59,668 nt of DNA from Clostridiales bacterium (GTDB lineage Bacteria; Bacillota; Clostridia; Christensenellales; Borkfalkiaceae), in assembly GCA_015055615.1 (NCBI GenBank), contig SVHT01000003.1, positions 1 to 59,668 of the forward strand. The letters run 5' to 3'. Positions 32,773 through 41,406 of this stretch are shown one piece after another. The notes below the pieces were generated by a model. It saw nothing but the letters and a program-made list of their open reading frames with translations. It made no database searches and had not been told where the DNA came from. Position numbers and translations under genes: made by a program. The stretch's first letter is position 1, and every line of letters starts with the position of its first letter.

Positions 32773-33510
32773 TCAATACACAATTTTTACGTTCGTCAAA
32801 TCGAGTTCGGTGGGAGGGGTATCGTCCGTCACCACGACGTCGTAATCGCTAAGAGAACTAAGACGGTAGGTACCGCTTGCGGAAAATTTGGTGTGGTCAA
32901 TAAGCAAAATACGTTTTTTGCAATGCTCAAACGCCACTTTTTTAATCTCTTTTTGCTCGATAGAACGCTCGAAAACGTCGCTTCCTATGACCGCCGCGCA
33001 GGAGGAAATCATAAGGTCAAAGGAAAAATCTTGCAGTTGTCTTGCCGTCCAACTTCCCGTGGCGGAGTTCGTGTTAAAATGCACGTTACCGCCTAACATA
33101 ATCAAGTTAATGTTCGGTTTTTTGGAAAGCTGAATCGCCGTTTGCAGGTTGTTCGTCACCACCGTTTTAAAGCTCAAATCAATGCGTTCGGCAAGGGCGA
33201 GGGCGGTAGACGAGCTGTCTATAAAAACGGACTTAAAGGGCGGGATATGAGGCAGAGCTTTCGTCGCTGCCCGTTCCTTTTCGCTTGCGTTTTTTTCCAT
33301 ACGGAAAAAGATGGAAATTTCGTCGGCGTTTTCGGGGAGCAAAGCGCCGCCGTGGCTACGTTCGATAAGTCCCATACTCTTCATTTCAGCCAAATCTCGG
33401 CGGATTGTCGCCTCGCTGACGTATAAATCTTCCGCAAGCGCCGTAACCCCGGCACTCTTTTTTTCGCGCAGAATCTTTAAAATCTCGTTTTGTCGTTCGG
33501 TAAGCGCCAT
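32773..33510 (-). CDS. DeoR family transcriptional repressor
   Basis: 245 residues. The N-terminal winged helix-turn-helix includes LTERQNEILKILREKKSAG and LYVSEATIRRDLAEM. The C-terminal ISOCOT-type sensor has VFIDSSSTALALAERI, LIMLGGNVHFNTNSATG and KRILLIDHTKFS with the phosphosugar-binding pattern. ATG 33510 is chosen because GAGGTG precedes it; upstream in-frame codons lack a site. It is divergent from the rhamnose/microcompartment operon, so it likely represses it and is released by a phosphorylated sugar such as rhamnulose-1-phosphate. That effector is inference. Confidence 0.9.
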   Translation of the reverse strand: MALTERQNEILKILREKKSAGVTALAEDLYVSEATIRRDLAEMKSMGLIERSHGGALLPENADEISIFFRMEKNASEKERAATKALPHIPPFKSVFIDSSSTALALAERIDLSFKTVVTNNLQTAIQLSKKPNINLIMLGGNVHFNTNSATGSWTARQLQDFSFDLMISSCAAVIGSDVFERSIEQKEIKKVAFEHCKKRILLIDHTKFSASGTYRLSSLSDYDVVVTDDTPPTELDLTNVKIVY

Positions 33511-33583
33511 AAAACACCTCTTTTTTTGCTCTTTTAAAGCGAATTTTTTCTTGGTTTGCGCGTTTTTGCACATTTGTGTTCAT

Positions 33584-33612
33584 ATTGTAGCATAAAAAAT
33601 TTTTTTTGTCAA
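33584..33612 (-). promoter_or_regulatory. Promoter TTGACA-17-TACAAT (minus strand)
   Basis: On the minus strand TTGACA (33612-33607) and TACAAT (33589-33584) are 17 bp apart, with an A7T6 spacer that should be bent. It drives the DeoR gene. Confidence 0.8.
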
Positions 33613-33627
33613 TCTTTCGCACATATA

Positions 33628-33656
33628 TAGACAAAGAAAAAATTATGTGTTATAAT
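33628..33656 (+). promoter_or_regulatory. Promoter TAGACA-17-TATAAT of the rhamnose/microcompartment operon
   Basis: TAGACA at 33628-33633 and TATAAT at 33651-33656, spacing 17 bp. It lies 15 bp from the -35 box of the divergent DeoR gene, so one operator could control both. No convincing internal terminator was seen until 52681, implying a transcript near 19 kb. Confidence 0.75.
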
Positions 33657-33743
33657 GTATTTAGTAATAATGGGCGCGAGAAAAAGCGGACGGAAAAATC
33701 CGAGCAAAAACGCGCAGAAATGAACAGAGGACGGCGTCAAAAA

Positions 33744-34511
33744 ATGCAAAAATCGGTAAAAATTTTGGGCATCGGTAACAGTTTTTCGGTGGATTGCATG
33801 GAATACGTGTACAAAATCCTGAAAAATTTGGGTGTGGAAGATATCAAGCTTGGCAATTTGTACATCGGCGGTTGTCCTTTGCGTTCGCATTGTGAAAACG
33901 CGCGTGGCGATTTGCCCGCGTACGAGTATTGGAAAAATACCGACGACGAGTGGCAAATTATTCCCGATTTTAAAATGAGCGACGCTATCAAGGAAAGGGA
34001 GTGGGATTATATCTTTACCCAACAGCAGAGCGGACGTAGCGGTTTGGCGGAAACCTACGACGACGTGGACGAGCTGACTGCGTACGTGAAGAGCTTGGCG
34101 AAAGGCAACTACGTCTACGGTTGGCAAATGACTTGGGCGTATGCAAATTATTTTGAGAATCCGAACTTCGAGCCGTACGATAACGACCAAGATAAGATGT
34201 ATTCGGCGATATTAAACGCGGTACAAACGAAGATATTACCCCGCAAAGAATTTGAACGGCTTATCCCGTCGGGGACGGCAATCCAAAACGCAAGGGCGGT
34301 GCTCGGGGACGTACTCAACCGCGACGGTTTTCATCTTAGCTACGATTTCGGTAGATTTATCGCGGGGCTGTGCGTGGTGAAAGGCTTGGTTGGTTTGGAT
34401 ATCGACAACGTAACCTACGCGCCCGAGGGTGTGGACGAGGAAAAGAGAAAATTGGCGATTGCGGCGGCGAACGCAGCTTGCAAAACTCCGTTTGCGGTCA
34501 GCAAATTATAA
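33744..34511 (+). CDS. DUF4886-type SGNH-like protein
   Basis: 255 residues from ATG 33744, chosen because it lies downstream of the promoter and has GAGGA ahead; the frame is open further upstream. KILGIGNSFSVDCMEYVYK is the first SGNH block with Ser in GNSFS; YIFTQQQSGRSG and a C-terminal DRDGFHLSYDFGRFIAG-like block (seen as NRDGFHLSYDFGRF) supply the Asp-x-x-His pair. Family members are common in polysaccharide utilisation loci and may remove acetyl groups. It is the first gene of the rhamnose operon; an esterase on acetylated rhamnosides is plausible. Confidence 0.75.
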   Translation: MQKSVKILGIGNSFSVDCMEYVYKILKNLGVEDIKLGNLYIGGCPLRSHCENARGDLPAYEYWKNTDDEWQIIPDFKMSDAIKEREWDYIFTQQQSGRSGLAETYDDVDELTAYVKSLAKGNYVYGWQMTWAYANYFENPNFEPYDNDQDKMYSAILNAVQTKILPRKEFERLIPSGTAIQNARAVLGDVLNRDGFHLSYDFGRFIAGLCVVKGLVGLDIDNVTYAPEGVDEEKRKLAIAAANAACKTPFAVSKL

Positions 34512-34538
34512 AATAAAAACGAAAAGGACGGAAAGAAT

Positions 34539-35921
34539 ATGAGATATTATTTGGCAATCGATATCGGCGCTTCGTCGGGTAGACATATCGTAGCGCATTT
34601 GGAAAACGGCAAAATGATTACGGAAGAGATTTACCGTTTCCAAAACGGTCCCGAAGATTTGACGGCATACGACGGCGAAAAACACCTGATGTGGACGCAC
34701 GAACGGTTGTTTGGTGAAATTCTCAACGGTTTGAAAAAGGCAAAGGAGCTCGGCAAAGTTCCCTATTCGGTGGGTATCGATACGTGGGGCGTTGACTACG
34801 CTTTGCTCGACGAAAACGACCAAGCAATCGGCGGAACGTACTGCTATCGCGATAGTAGAACGGAAGCGACGATTCCCGCAGTACACGAGGTTATTCCTTT
34901 TGAAACGCTGTTTGCAAAGACGGGTATTGCGTTTGCGTCCTTCAATACCGTATATCAGCTGTTGGACGATAAAAAGACGGGACGTATGGCAAAGGCAAAA
35001 TCGATGCTGATGCTCCCCGATTATTTCCACTTCCGTTTGACGGGTGTGAAAAAGCAAGAATATTGCAACGCGACCACGACGGGCATGGTAAATTCCGTCA
35101 CTCATACTTGGGACGAAGAAATTATCGAAAAGCTCGGCTATAAAAAGGAATTGTTCGGCGAATTGGCGCAACCGGGTACGGTGGTGGGCGAATTCACCGA
35201 CGAGGTCGCAAAAATCGTCGGTTATAAGGCGAAAGTTATTTTGCCCGCAACCCACGACACGGCAAGCGCGGTGCTCGCAGCTCCCTTAGAGGCGCAGACG
35301 CCGTACATTTCCAGCGGTACTTGGTCGTTGCTCGGCGTGGAACAAAACAAGGCGCATACGAGCGACGCGGCAAGAAAAGCGGGTTATTCTAACGAGGGCA
35401 GCGTACAAGAGCAGTTCCGTTTGCAAATCAATATTATGGGACTGTGGATGATTCAGCAAGTCCGTCACGAGCTGGGTGATAAGTACAGCTTTGCAGAGCT
35501 TGCGGATATGGCAAGGGTAAACCCGATTGACGATTATATCAACGTGAACGACCAAAAATTCCTTGCGCCCGAGAGCATGATTGACGTCATCAACGAAACG
35601 GTGGGCAGACAGCTTTCCGTCGGTGAAATGGCTTACGCAATTTATAACAATCTTGCAAGATATTACGACCAATCTTTACAGGCGTTGGAAGAGGTTACGG
35701 GCGAGAAGTACGAAACGCTGAATATTATCGGCGGTGGCAGTAAGAATATGCTCCTCAACGAGCTGACGATGAAATATACGGGCAAGAAGATTATTACGGG
35801 GCCTACCGAAGGTACGGCAATCGGGAATCTGATGATGCAGATGGTCGGTGGCGGCGACGTCAAGGACGTGAAAGAGGGCAGACAAATCGTTAAAAATTCT
35901 TTCGATATTACGGAGCTTTAA
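34539..35921 (+). CDS. rhaB: L-rhamnulokinase
   Basis: 460 residues of FGGY kinase. MRYYLAIDIGASSGRHIVAH is the N-terminal phosphate loop, GIDTWGVDYALLDENDQ holds the catalytic Asp and is typical of RhaB, ATHDTASAVLAAP and YISSGTWSLLGVE the second domain entrance, and LNIIGGGSKNMLLNELT the adenosine site. It phosphorylates L-rhamnulose at C1 in the cytoplasm. It comes before the isomerase gene with a GDSL hydrolase in between and supplies the aldolase at 39142. Confidence 0.95.
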   Translation: MRYYLAIDIGASSGRHIVAHLENGKMITEEIYRFQNGPEDLTAYDGEKHLMWTHERLFGEILNGLKKAKELGKVPYSVGIDTWGVDYALLDENDQAIGGTYCYRDSRTEATIPAVHEVIPFETLFAKTGIAFASFNTVYQLLDDKKTGRMAKAKSMLMLPDYFHFRLTGVKKQEYCNATTTGMVNSVTHTWDEEIIEKLGYKKELFGELAQPGTVVGEFTDEVAKIVGYKAKVILPATHDTASAVLAAPLEAQTPYISSGTWSLLGVEQNKAHTSDAARKAGYSNEGSVQEQFRLQINIMGLWMIQQVRHELGDKYSFAELADMARVNPIDDYINVNDQKFLAPESMIDVINETVGRQLSVGEMAYAIYNNLARYYDQSLQALEEVTGEKYETLNIIGGGSKNMLLNELTMKYTGKKIITGPTEGTAIGNLMMQMVGGGDVKDVKEGRQIVKNSFDITEL

Positions 35922-35940
35922 TCGACAAGGAGAAAAAATC

Positions 35941-36582
35941 ATGAAAATTGTGTTTTACGGCGATTCTATTACGGATATGAACAGAATTCGTGACCACGCG
36001 GACGGCTCGGTGTATTCTTACGGCGTAGGGTATACGAATTTCGTTGTTGGGGAGCTGACTTGTGAAGACCCGAGAAAGTACGAGTGCATCAACCGCGGTA
36101 TCAGCGGTAACCGTGTGGTAGATTTGTATGCGCGCGTTAAAATCGACGTGTGGAACCACAAACCCGACGTGCTCTCGATTTTAATTGGCGTCAACGACGT
36201 ATGGCACGAAATCAGCCGTGAAAACGGTGTGGAGCTTCCCCGTTGGGAACGCATTTATCGCACGATGATTGAAGAAACGCTCGAACGCTTGCCGGACGTA
36301 AAGATTATGATTTTGGAACCCTTTATTTTGGAGGGGAGCGCGACGGACGGCGAAGAACGTTGGCAGAAATTCTTAGAGGTTAAAGAATACGCTAAGGTGG
36401 CGAAGAAAATTGCGGAAGATTACAATTTGACTTTCGTGCCCTTGCAGGCGAAGTTTGACGAGGCGGAAAAGAAATTCGGCGCCGACTATTACACCTTCGA
36501 CGGGGTACACCCTTTGGCGGCGGGCGCAAGAATGATTGCAACCGAGTGGTTGAAAGCCTTTAAAGAAAATATTGATAAATAA
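35941..36582 (+). CDS. SGNH/GDSL hydrolase
   Basis: 213 residues. MKIVFYGDSITDMNRI is block I with the catalytic Ser in GDSIT, INRGISGNRVVDL block II, SILIGVNDVWHEI block III with Asn, and FDGVHPLAAGARMIA block V with the Asp-x-x-His pair. Such small esterases remove acetyl groups from sugars, for instance rhamnogalacturonan acetylesterases. It lacks a signal peptide, so it should deacetylate imported sugars. Its place between rhaB and rhaA suggests acetylated rhamnose or rhamnosides as substrate. Confidence 0.85.
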   Translation: MKIVFYGDSITDMNRIRDHADGSVYSYGVGYTNFVVGELTCEDPRKYECINRGISGNRVVDLYARVKIDVWNHKPDVLSILIGVNDVWHEISRENGVELPRWERIYRTMIEETLERLPDVKIMILEPFILEGSATDGEERWQKFLEVKEYAKVAKKIAEDYNLTFVPLQAKFDEAEKKFGADYYTFDGVHPLAAGARMIATEWLKAFKENIDK

Positions 36583-36619
36583 AAAATAAGACACATAGAT
36601 AAGATACAAGGAGAAAGAT

Positions 36620-37864
36620 ATGTCTAGATACGAAGAAGCAAAAAAGATTTACGCGCAATTCGGCATTGATACGGAAGCGGCAATGGAAAGACTTTCCAAG
36701 CTTTCGGTCAGCGTACATTGTTGGCAGGGCGACGACGTTATCGGTTTCGACGGCAGCGATTCCCTTTCGGGCGGTATCCAAACGACGGGTAACTATCCCG
36801 GCAGAGCAAGAACTCCCGAAGAGCTGTTTGCGGACCTTACGACGGCGTTTAAGTTGATGCCCGGTAAAAAGCGCGTCAACGTACACGCTTGCTACGCTTT
36901 GCTTGGCGAAGACAAAGGTAAGGTGGATAGAGACGCTTACGAATACAAGCATTTTGAGCCTTGGGTAAAATGGGCGAAAGAAACGGGCTTGGAAGGGGTT
37001 GATTTCAACCCGACGTGGTTCTCGCACCCCATGATGAAAGACGGTTTGTCGCTGTCTTCCCCCGATGAAAACGTTCGTCAGTTCTGGGTACGCCACGGCA
37101 AGGCTTGTATGAAAATTGCAGCGGAAATCGGTAAGGCGATGGGTAGCCCTTGTTGCGTAAACCTTTGGGTTCCCGACGGCACGAAAGATATCCCCGCAGA
37201 CCGTCTTGGTCCCCGTCTTCGTTTGAAGAAGTCCTTGGACGAGGTTTTGGAGGGCTATGATAAGGAGTGGGTTATCCCCGCGGTAGAGAGCAAAGTGTTC
37301 GGTATCGGCGTAGAAAGCTATACGGTAGGTAGCAACGAGTTCTATCAGAACTATGCGGCAACGCGCGGTATTTGCTGTCTTTTGGATACGGGGCACTATC
37401 ATCCCACGGAAGTCGTTTCCGATAAAATCCCGTCGATGCTCGCCTTCTATGACAAGGTACAGCTCCACGTATCCCGTCCCGTTCGTTGGGACAGCGACCA
37501 CGTAGTGGTAGTGGACGACGAACTCAAAGAACTTTCCAAAGAAATTATCCGCAACGACGCAGATGAAAAGGTTATTGTTGCGCTCGACTATTTCGACGCG
37601 AGTATCAACCGTCTGTGCGCTTGGGTAACGGGCGTACGCTCCATGCAAAAGGCGCTCCTTTCGGCGATTTTGCAACCGTATGCAGAAATGAAGAAATTGC
37701 AGGACGAAGGCAATTTCACAAAAGTGTTCTATATGCACGAAAGAGTGAAATATCTTCCCTTCGTAGACGTTTGGAACGAATATCTTGCCCGTCAAGGTCT
37801 TAGCGAAGATTGGTGGGACGAGGTGGAGAAATTTGAAAAGGACGTCATCGCAAAACGCGTATAA
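36620..37864 (+). CDS. rhaA: L-rhamnose isomerase
   Basis: 414 residues, normal for RhaA. SVHCWQGDDVIGFD is the family start, KRVNVHACYALLGED and GLEGVDFNPTWFSHP carry substrate and metal contacts, NLWVPDGTKDIPADRLGPR is the RhaA signature, and GICCLLDTGHYHPTE and VQLHVSRPVRWDSDHVV provide metal-binding Asp and His. It converts L-rhamnose to L-rhamnulose. It is followed 56 bp later by acetate kinase. Confidence 0.97.
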   Translation: MSRYEEAKKIYAQFGIDTEAAMERLSKLSVSVHCWQGDDVIGFDGSDSLSGGIQTTGNYPGRARTPEELFADLTTAFKLMPGKKRVNVHACYALLGEDKGKVDRDAYEYKHFEPWVKWAKETGLEGVDFNPTWFSHPMMKDGLSLSSPDENVRQFWVRHGKACMKIAAEIGKAMGSPCCVNLWVPDGTKDIPADRLGPRLRLKKSLDEVLEGYDKEWVIPAVESKVFGIGVESYTVGSNEFYQNYAATRGICCLLDTGHYHPTEVVSDKIPSMLAFYDKVQLHVSRPVRWDSDHVVVVDDELKELSKEIIRNDADEKVIVALDYFDASINRLCAWVTGVRSMQKALLSAILQPYAEMKKLQDEGNFTKVFYMHERVKYLPFVDVWNEYLARQGLSEDWWDEVEKFEKDVIAKRV

Positions 37865-37920
37865 GTCGATAGGGCGGTAAACCCGTCTATACATTATATA
37901 TAATAAGGAGAACAAAGCCA

Positions 37921-39111
37921 ATGAAGATTTTGGTCGTGAACGCAGGCAGTTCTTCGCTGAAATATCAACTGTTCGATATGGACAAGAGTGAGGTTTTGGC
38001 AAAGGGGCTCTGCGAGAGAATCGGCATTGACGGCGCGGTTACTCATAAACGCCCCGACAAGCCCGATTACAAAGCAAGCGTTGATTTTCCCGACCACAAG
38101 GCTGCGGTAGAATGCGTACTTTCCTTGCTTACGGACAAGGACAAGGGCGTAATCGCAAGCGTGGACGAGATCTCGGCGGTAGGACACAGAGTTGCGCACG
38201 GCGGTGAAAAGCTGCGCGCCTCGGCAATTCTCGGCGCGGACGAGATTGCGTATTTGGAGAGTATCGTAGGGCTCAATCCCTTGCACGGGCCTCCCGCAAT
38301 CAGCGGGTTTAAGGCGTGCAAAGAGGTTATGCCTAACGTCAACCACGTAGGGGTGTTCGATACGTCGTATTATTCCAATATGGAAGATTATGCGTACATC
38401 TATCCGATTCCCTACGAACTGTATGAAAAACACAAAATTCGCCGTTACGGTTTCCACGGTACGTCGCACAGATACGTTGCGGCAAAAGCGGCGGAACTGC
38501 TCGGTAAAAAGGACGCGAAGATTATCACCTGCCACCTTGGCAACGGCTCGTCGATAACGGCGACGGTAAACGGCAAAGCGGTGGACACGTCGATGGGCTT
38601 TACTCCGCAGGACGGCGTTCCGATGGGTACGCGCAGCGGCGCAATCGACCCCACGGTCGTCACCTTTATCCAAAAAGCGGAAGGCTTGACGGCGGACGAA
38701 GCGGATAAGATTTTGAACAAGGAATCCGGTCTTTCGGGCGTTGGCGGCGTTGGGAGCGACTGTCGTGATATCCGCGCGGCGGCGGCAAACGGTAACTACC
38801 GCGCGAAACTCGCGATGAAAATTCTTTGCCACAATATCAAGAAGATTATCGGCTCCTACGTAGCGGAAATGAACGGCGTAGACGCCTTGGTATTCACGGC
38901 GGGTATCGGCGAAAACGACAGAGCTCTCCGCGAAGAAGTTTGTAAGGATATGTCCTTCCTCGGTATCGAAATCGACGAAGCGTACAATCAAGACTGCCCC
39001 AGAGGGGAAATTGCGGATATTTCCGCAAAGGGCGCGAAGGTAAAAACCTACGTTATCCCCACCGACGAAGAGTATATGATTGCTCTCGACACACAAAATT
39101 TGACAAAATAA
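37921..39111 (+). CDS. ackA: Acetate/propionate kinase
   Basis: 396 residues. MKILVVNAGSSSLKYQLFD starts the ASKHA fold; ISAVGHRVAHGGEKL, FDTSYYSNMEDYAYIYPIPY, RYGFHGTSHRYVA, ITCHLGNGSSITA and DALVFTAGIGEN give the whole set of acetokinase motifs. It makes ATP from an acyl phosphate. In this operon the substrate is probably propionyl phosphate from PduL, taking the place of PduW. It has no encapsulation peptide, so it acts outside the compartment. Confidence 0.95.
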   Translation: MKILVVNAGSSSLKYQLFDMDKSEVLAKGLCERIGIDGAVTHKRPDKPDYKASVDFPDHKAAVECVLSLLTDKDKGVIASVDEISAVGHRVAHGGEKLRASAILGADEIAYLESIVGLNPLHGPPAISGFKACKEVMPNVNHVGVFDTSYYSNMEDYAYIYPIPYELYEKHKIRRYGFHGTSHRYVAAKAAELLGKKDAKIITCHLGNGSSITATVNGKAVDTSMGFTPQDGVPMGTRSGAIDPTVVTFIQKAEGLTADEADKILNKESGLSGVGGVGSDCRDIRAAAANGNYRAKLAMKILCHNIKKIIGSYVAEMNGVDALVFTAGIGENDRALREEVCKDMSFLGIEIDEAYNQDCPRGEIADISAKGAKVKTYVIPTDEEYMIALDTQNLTK

Positions 39112-39141
39112 AAAAAATAATATAAAGGATGGAAAAACATT

Positions 39142-39891
39142 ATGAAATCTCCCTTTGAGATTAAGAAGGAAATTTGCGAAGTAGGCCACAAGCTCTGGAC
39201 CAAAGGTTTCGTTGCAGCAAACGACGGTAACATCTCCGTTAAGATTAGCGAGAATGAATATTACTGTACCCCTACGGGCGTGTCCAAGGGCGATCTTACC
39301 CCTGATATGATTATCAAGGTTGACAAAGACGGTAAAAAGCTCGAAGGTAAGCTCAACCCTTCGTCCGAAATCAAAATGCACATGAGAGTATATCGCGAAC
39401 GCCCCGACGTAACGGCGGTTGTTCACGCGCATCCTCCCGTTGCTACGGCGTTCACGGTTGCGGATATCGACCTCGACCAATACATTTTGCCCGAAGCAGT
39501 TTTGACGATCGGCGACGTTCCTACCTGCGATTACGGTACTCCCTCGACGATGGAAATTCCCGATTCGCTCGATCCGTATATTCAGAACCACGACGCGTTC
39601 TTGCTTAGAAACCACGGCGCATTGACGGTTGGCTGCAACCTTCAAAAGGCGTTCTTCGTTATGGAAGAAGTTGAATTCAACGCGGTTATCTGCAAACACG
39701 CTATGGACCTTGGCGCAGTACATGAAATTTCCAGCGATCAGCTTAAGAAATTGATGGATCTTCGTAAGAAGATGAACTTGCCCGGCAGACACCCTGGTAT
39801 CGATTACGGTGACGAACATGCTTGCAACTGCGCAAACGCAGACCTCGTAGAAACGATTACGAAGAAAGTTTTGGCGGCTCTTGGCAAATAA
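39142..39891 (+). CDS. Class II aldolase for L-rhamnulose/L-fuculose-1-phosphate with encapsulation tail
   Basis: 249 residues. FVAANDGNISVKISENEYYC is the phosphate-binding start, LNPSSEIKMHMRVYRERPDV and VVHAHPPVATAFT hold the catalytic Glu and zinc His residues, and FLLRNHGALTVGCN the third His. After a Cys/Asn-rich linker (HACNCANAD) the last 17 residues DLVETITKKVLAALGK form an amphipathic helix of the type that targets enzymes into microcompartments. It cleaves the ketose phosphate to DHAP and L-lactaldehyde, so the aldehyde should be released inside the shell, as in glycyl-radical fucose/rhamnose compartments. Confidence 0.92.
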   Translation: MKSPFEIKKEICEVGHKLWTKGFVAANDGNISVKISENEYYCTPTGVSKGDLTPDMIIKVDKDGKKLEGKLNPSSEIKMHMRVYRERPDVTAVVHAHPPVATAFTVADIDLDQYILPEAVLTIGDVPTCDYGTPSTMEIPDSLDPYIQNHDAFLLRNHGALTVGCNLQKAFFVMEEVEFNAVICKHAMDLGAVHEISSDQLKKLMDLRKKMNLPGRHPGIDYGDEHACNCANADLVETITKKVLAALGK

Positions 39892-39927
39892 GCCCTTGCC
39901 CCGATAATCAGTAAAGGAGAAAAAACT

Positions 39928-41385
39928 ATGGCAATCAATTGGACAGAAGCTCAGATTGAAGAAGTGGTTGCCGCGGTGATTAAGAACTTGGGTGGAAACG
40001 CAACGACGGCGAAGAGCGGTTGGGATTCCACGCAATACAACGGTCGCAGACTTATCGGCGTTTACGCGGATATGAACGATGCGATTGAGGCGGCTACGAC
40101 GGGGTACAAAGCGATTCGCGCGATGTCCCTCGAAGAGCGCGAAAAGGTAATTTCCGCAATTCGTGAACTCACGCGCAAGGAGGCGCCTATTATGGCGAAC
40201 CTTGGCGTTACGGAAACGAAGATGGGGCGCGTATCGCACAAGACGGCAAAGCATATGCTCGTTGCGGACAAGACCCCCGGCACGGCAGACATCGTATCCC
40301 ACGCAAAGACGGGGGACCACGGTTTGACCTTGACGGAAATGGCGCCCTTTGGCGTAGTCGGCAGTATCACCCCCAGTACCAACCCTTCGGAAACGGTAAT
40401 CTGTAATAGTATCGGTATGATTGCGGCAGGGAACGGCGTTGTTTTCAACCCTCACCCCAACGCAATCGCAACCTCCAACTACGCAGTAGACCTTGTCAAC
40501 CGCGCCAGCGCGATGGCAGGCGGTCCTGCGGTACTCGTTGCCTCCGTGGTAAAACCCACGCTTGATACGGCGCAGATTATGTATAAACACCCCAACATCC
40601 GTTTGCTCGTATGTACGGGCGGTCCCGGGGTAGTAAGATCGGTACTTTCCAGCGGTAAAAAGGCAATCGGCGCGGGCGCGGGTAACCCTCCCGTAATCGT
40701 TGACGACACCGCGGATATCAAGAAAGCAGGTAAGGACATCATCGACGGCTGTTCGTTCGATAATAACTTGCCTTGTATCGCGGAAAAGGAAGTTTTCGCG
40801 TTTGCGAATATCGCGGACGAGCTTATTTCCGAAATGCAGAAAAACGGCGCGTACAAAATCACGGCGGAACAGGCGAACAAGCTTGCAAACATCGTTTTGG
40901 TGGAAACGAAAAATCCCAAGACGGGCATCGTGAAAAAGACGGTCAGCCGTGACTGCGTAGGCCGTGACGCAGCGGTGCTTTTGAACAAAATCGGCGTACA
41001 CGTCGGTCCGGAAATCCGTTGTATCATCTGCGAAACGAACTTTGAACATCCCTTCGTGCAAGAAGAATTGATGATGCCGATTCTGCCCATCGTCCGCGTA
41101 AGCGGTATCGACCAAGCGATTGACTTGGCGGTAAAGGCGGAACACGGCAACCGTCACACGGCGCATATGCACTCGAAGAATATCGACCATCTCACCCGCT
41201 TTGCAAAAGCGGTGGAAACGACGATTTTCGTCAAGAACGCGCCCTCGTACGCAGGCATCGGGTTCGGCGGCGAAGGACATACGACCTTCACGATTGCAGG
41301 GCCTACGGGTGAAGGTTTGACCAGCGCGCGGAGCTTTACCAGATTCCGCCGTTGCGTAATGACCGATTATTTCAGAATTATATAA
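39928..41385 (+). CDS. pduP: CoA-acylating aldehyde dehydrogenase (PduP-like) with N-terminal encapsulation peptide
   Basis: 485 residues. Residues 2-22, INWTEAQIEEVVAAVIKNL, form an amphipathic encapsulation helix joined by a flexible linker to the catalytic domain. FGVVGSITPSTNPSETVICN binds NAD, GAGAGNPPVIVD is typical for EutE/PduP, and DNNLPCIAEKEVF carries the catalytic Cys283. It oxidises propionaldehyde with NAD and CoA to propionyl-CoA within the shell. It recycles CoA with PduL and NAD with the alcohol dehydrogenase next door. Confidence 0.95.
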   Translation: MAINWTEAQIEEVVAAVIKNLGGNATTAKSGWDSTQYNGRRLIGVYADMNDAIEAATTGYKAIRAMSLEEREKVISAIRELTRKEAPIMANLGVTETKMGRVSHKTAKHMLVADKTPGTADIVSHAKTGDHGLTLTEMAPFGVVGSITPSTNPSETVICNSIGMIAAGNGVVFNPHPNAIATSNYAVDLVNRASAMAGGPAVLVASVVKPTLDTAQIMYKHPNIRLLVCTGGPGVVRSVLSSGKKAIGAGAGNPPVIVDDTADIKKAGKDIIDGCSFDNNLPCIAEKEVFAFANIADELISEMQKNGAYKITAEQANKLANIVLVETKNPKTGIVKKTVSRDCVGRDAAVLLNKIGVHVGPEIRCIICETNFEHPFVQEELMMPILPIVRVSGIDQAIDLAVKAEHGNRHTAHMHSKNIDHLTRFAKAVETTIFVKNAPSYAGIGFGGEGHTTFTIAGPTGEGLTSARSFTRFRRCVMTDYFRII

Positions 41386-41406
41386 GAGCAAAAGGAGAGA
41401 AACAAA

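Noticed and set aside
37899-37904. TATAAT box before ackA as an internal promoter
   Set aside because: There is no fitting -35 box 17 bp upstream, and the start point would fall on the ribosome binding site of ackA.
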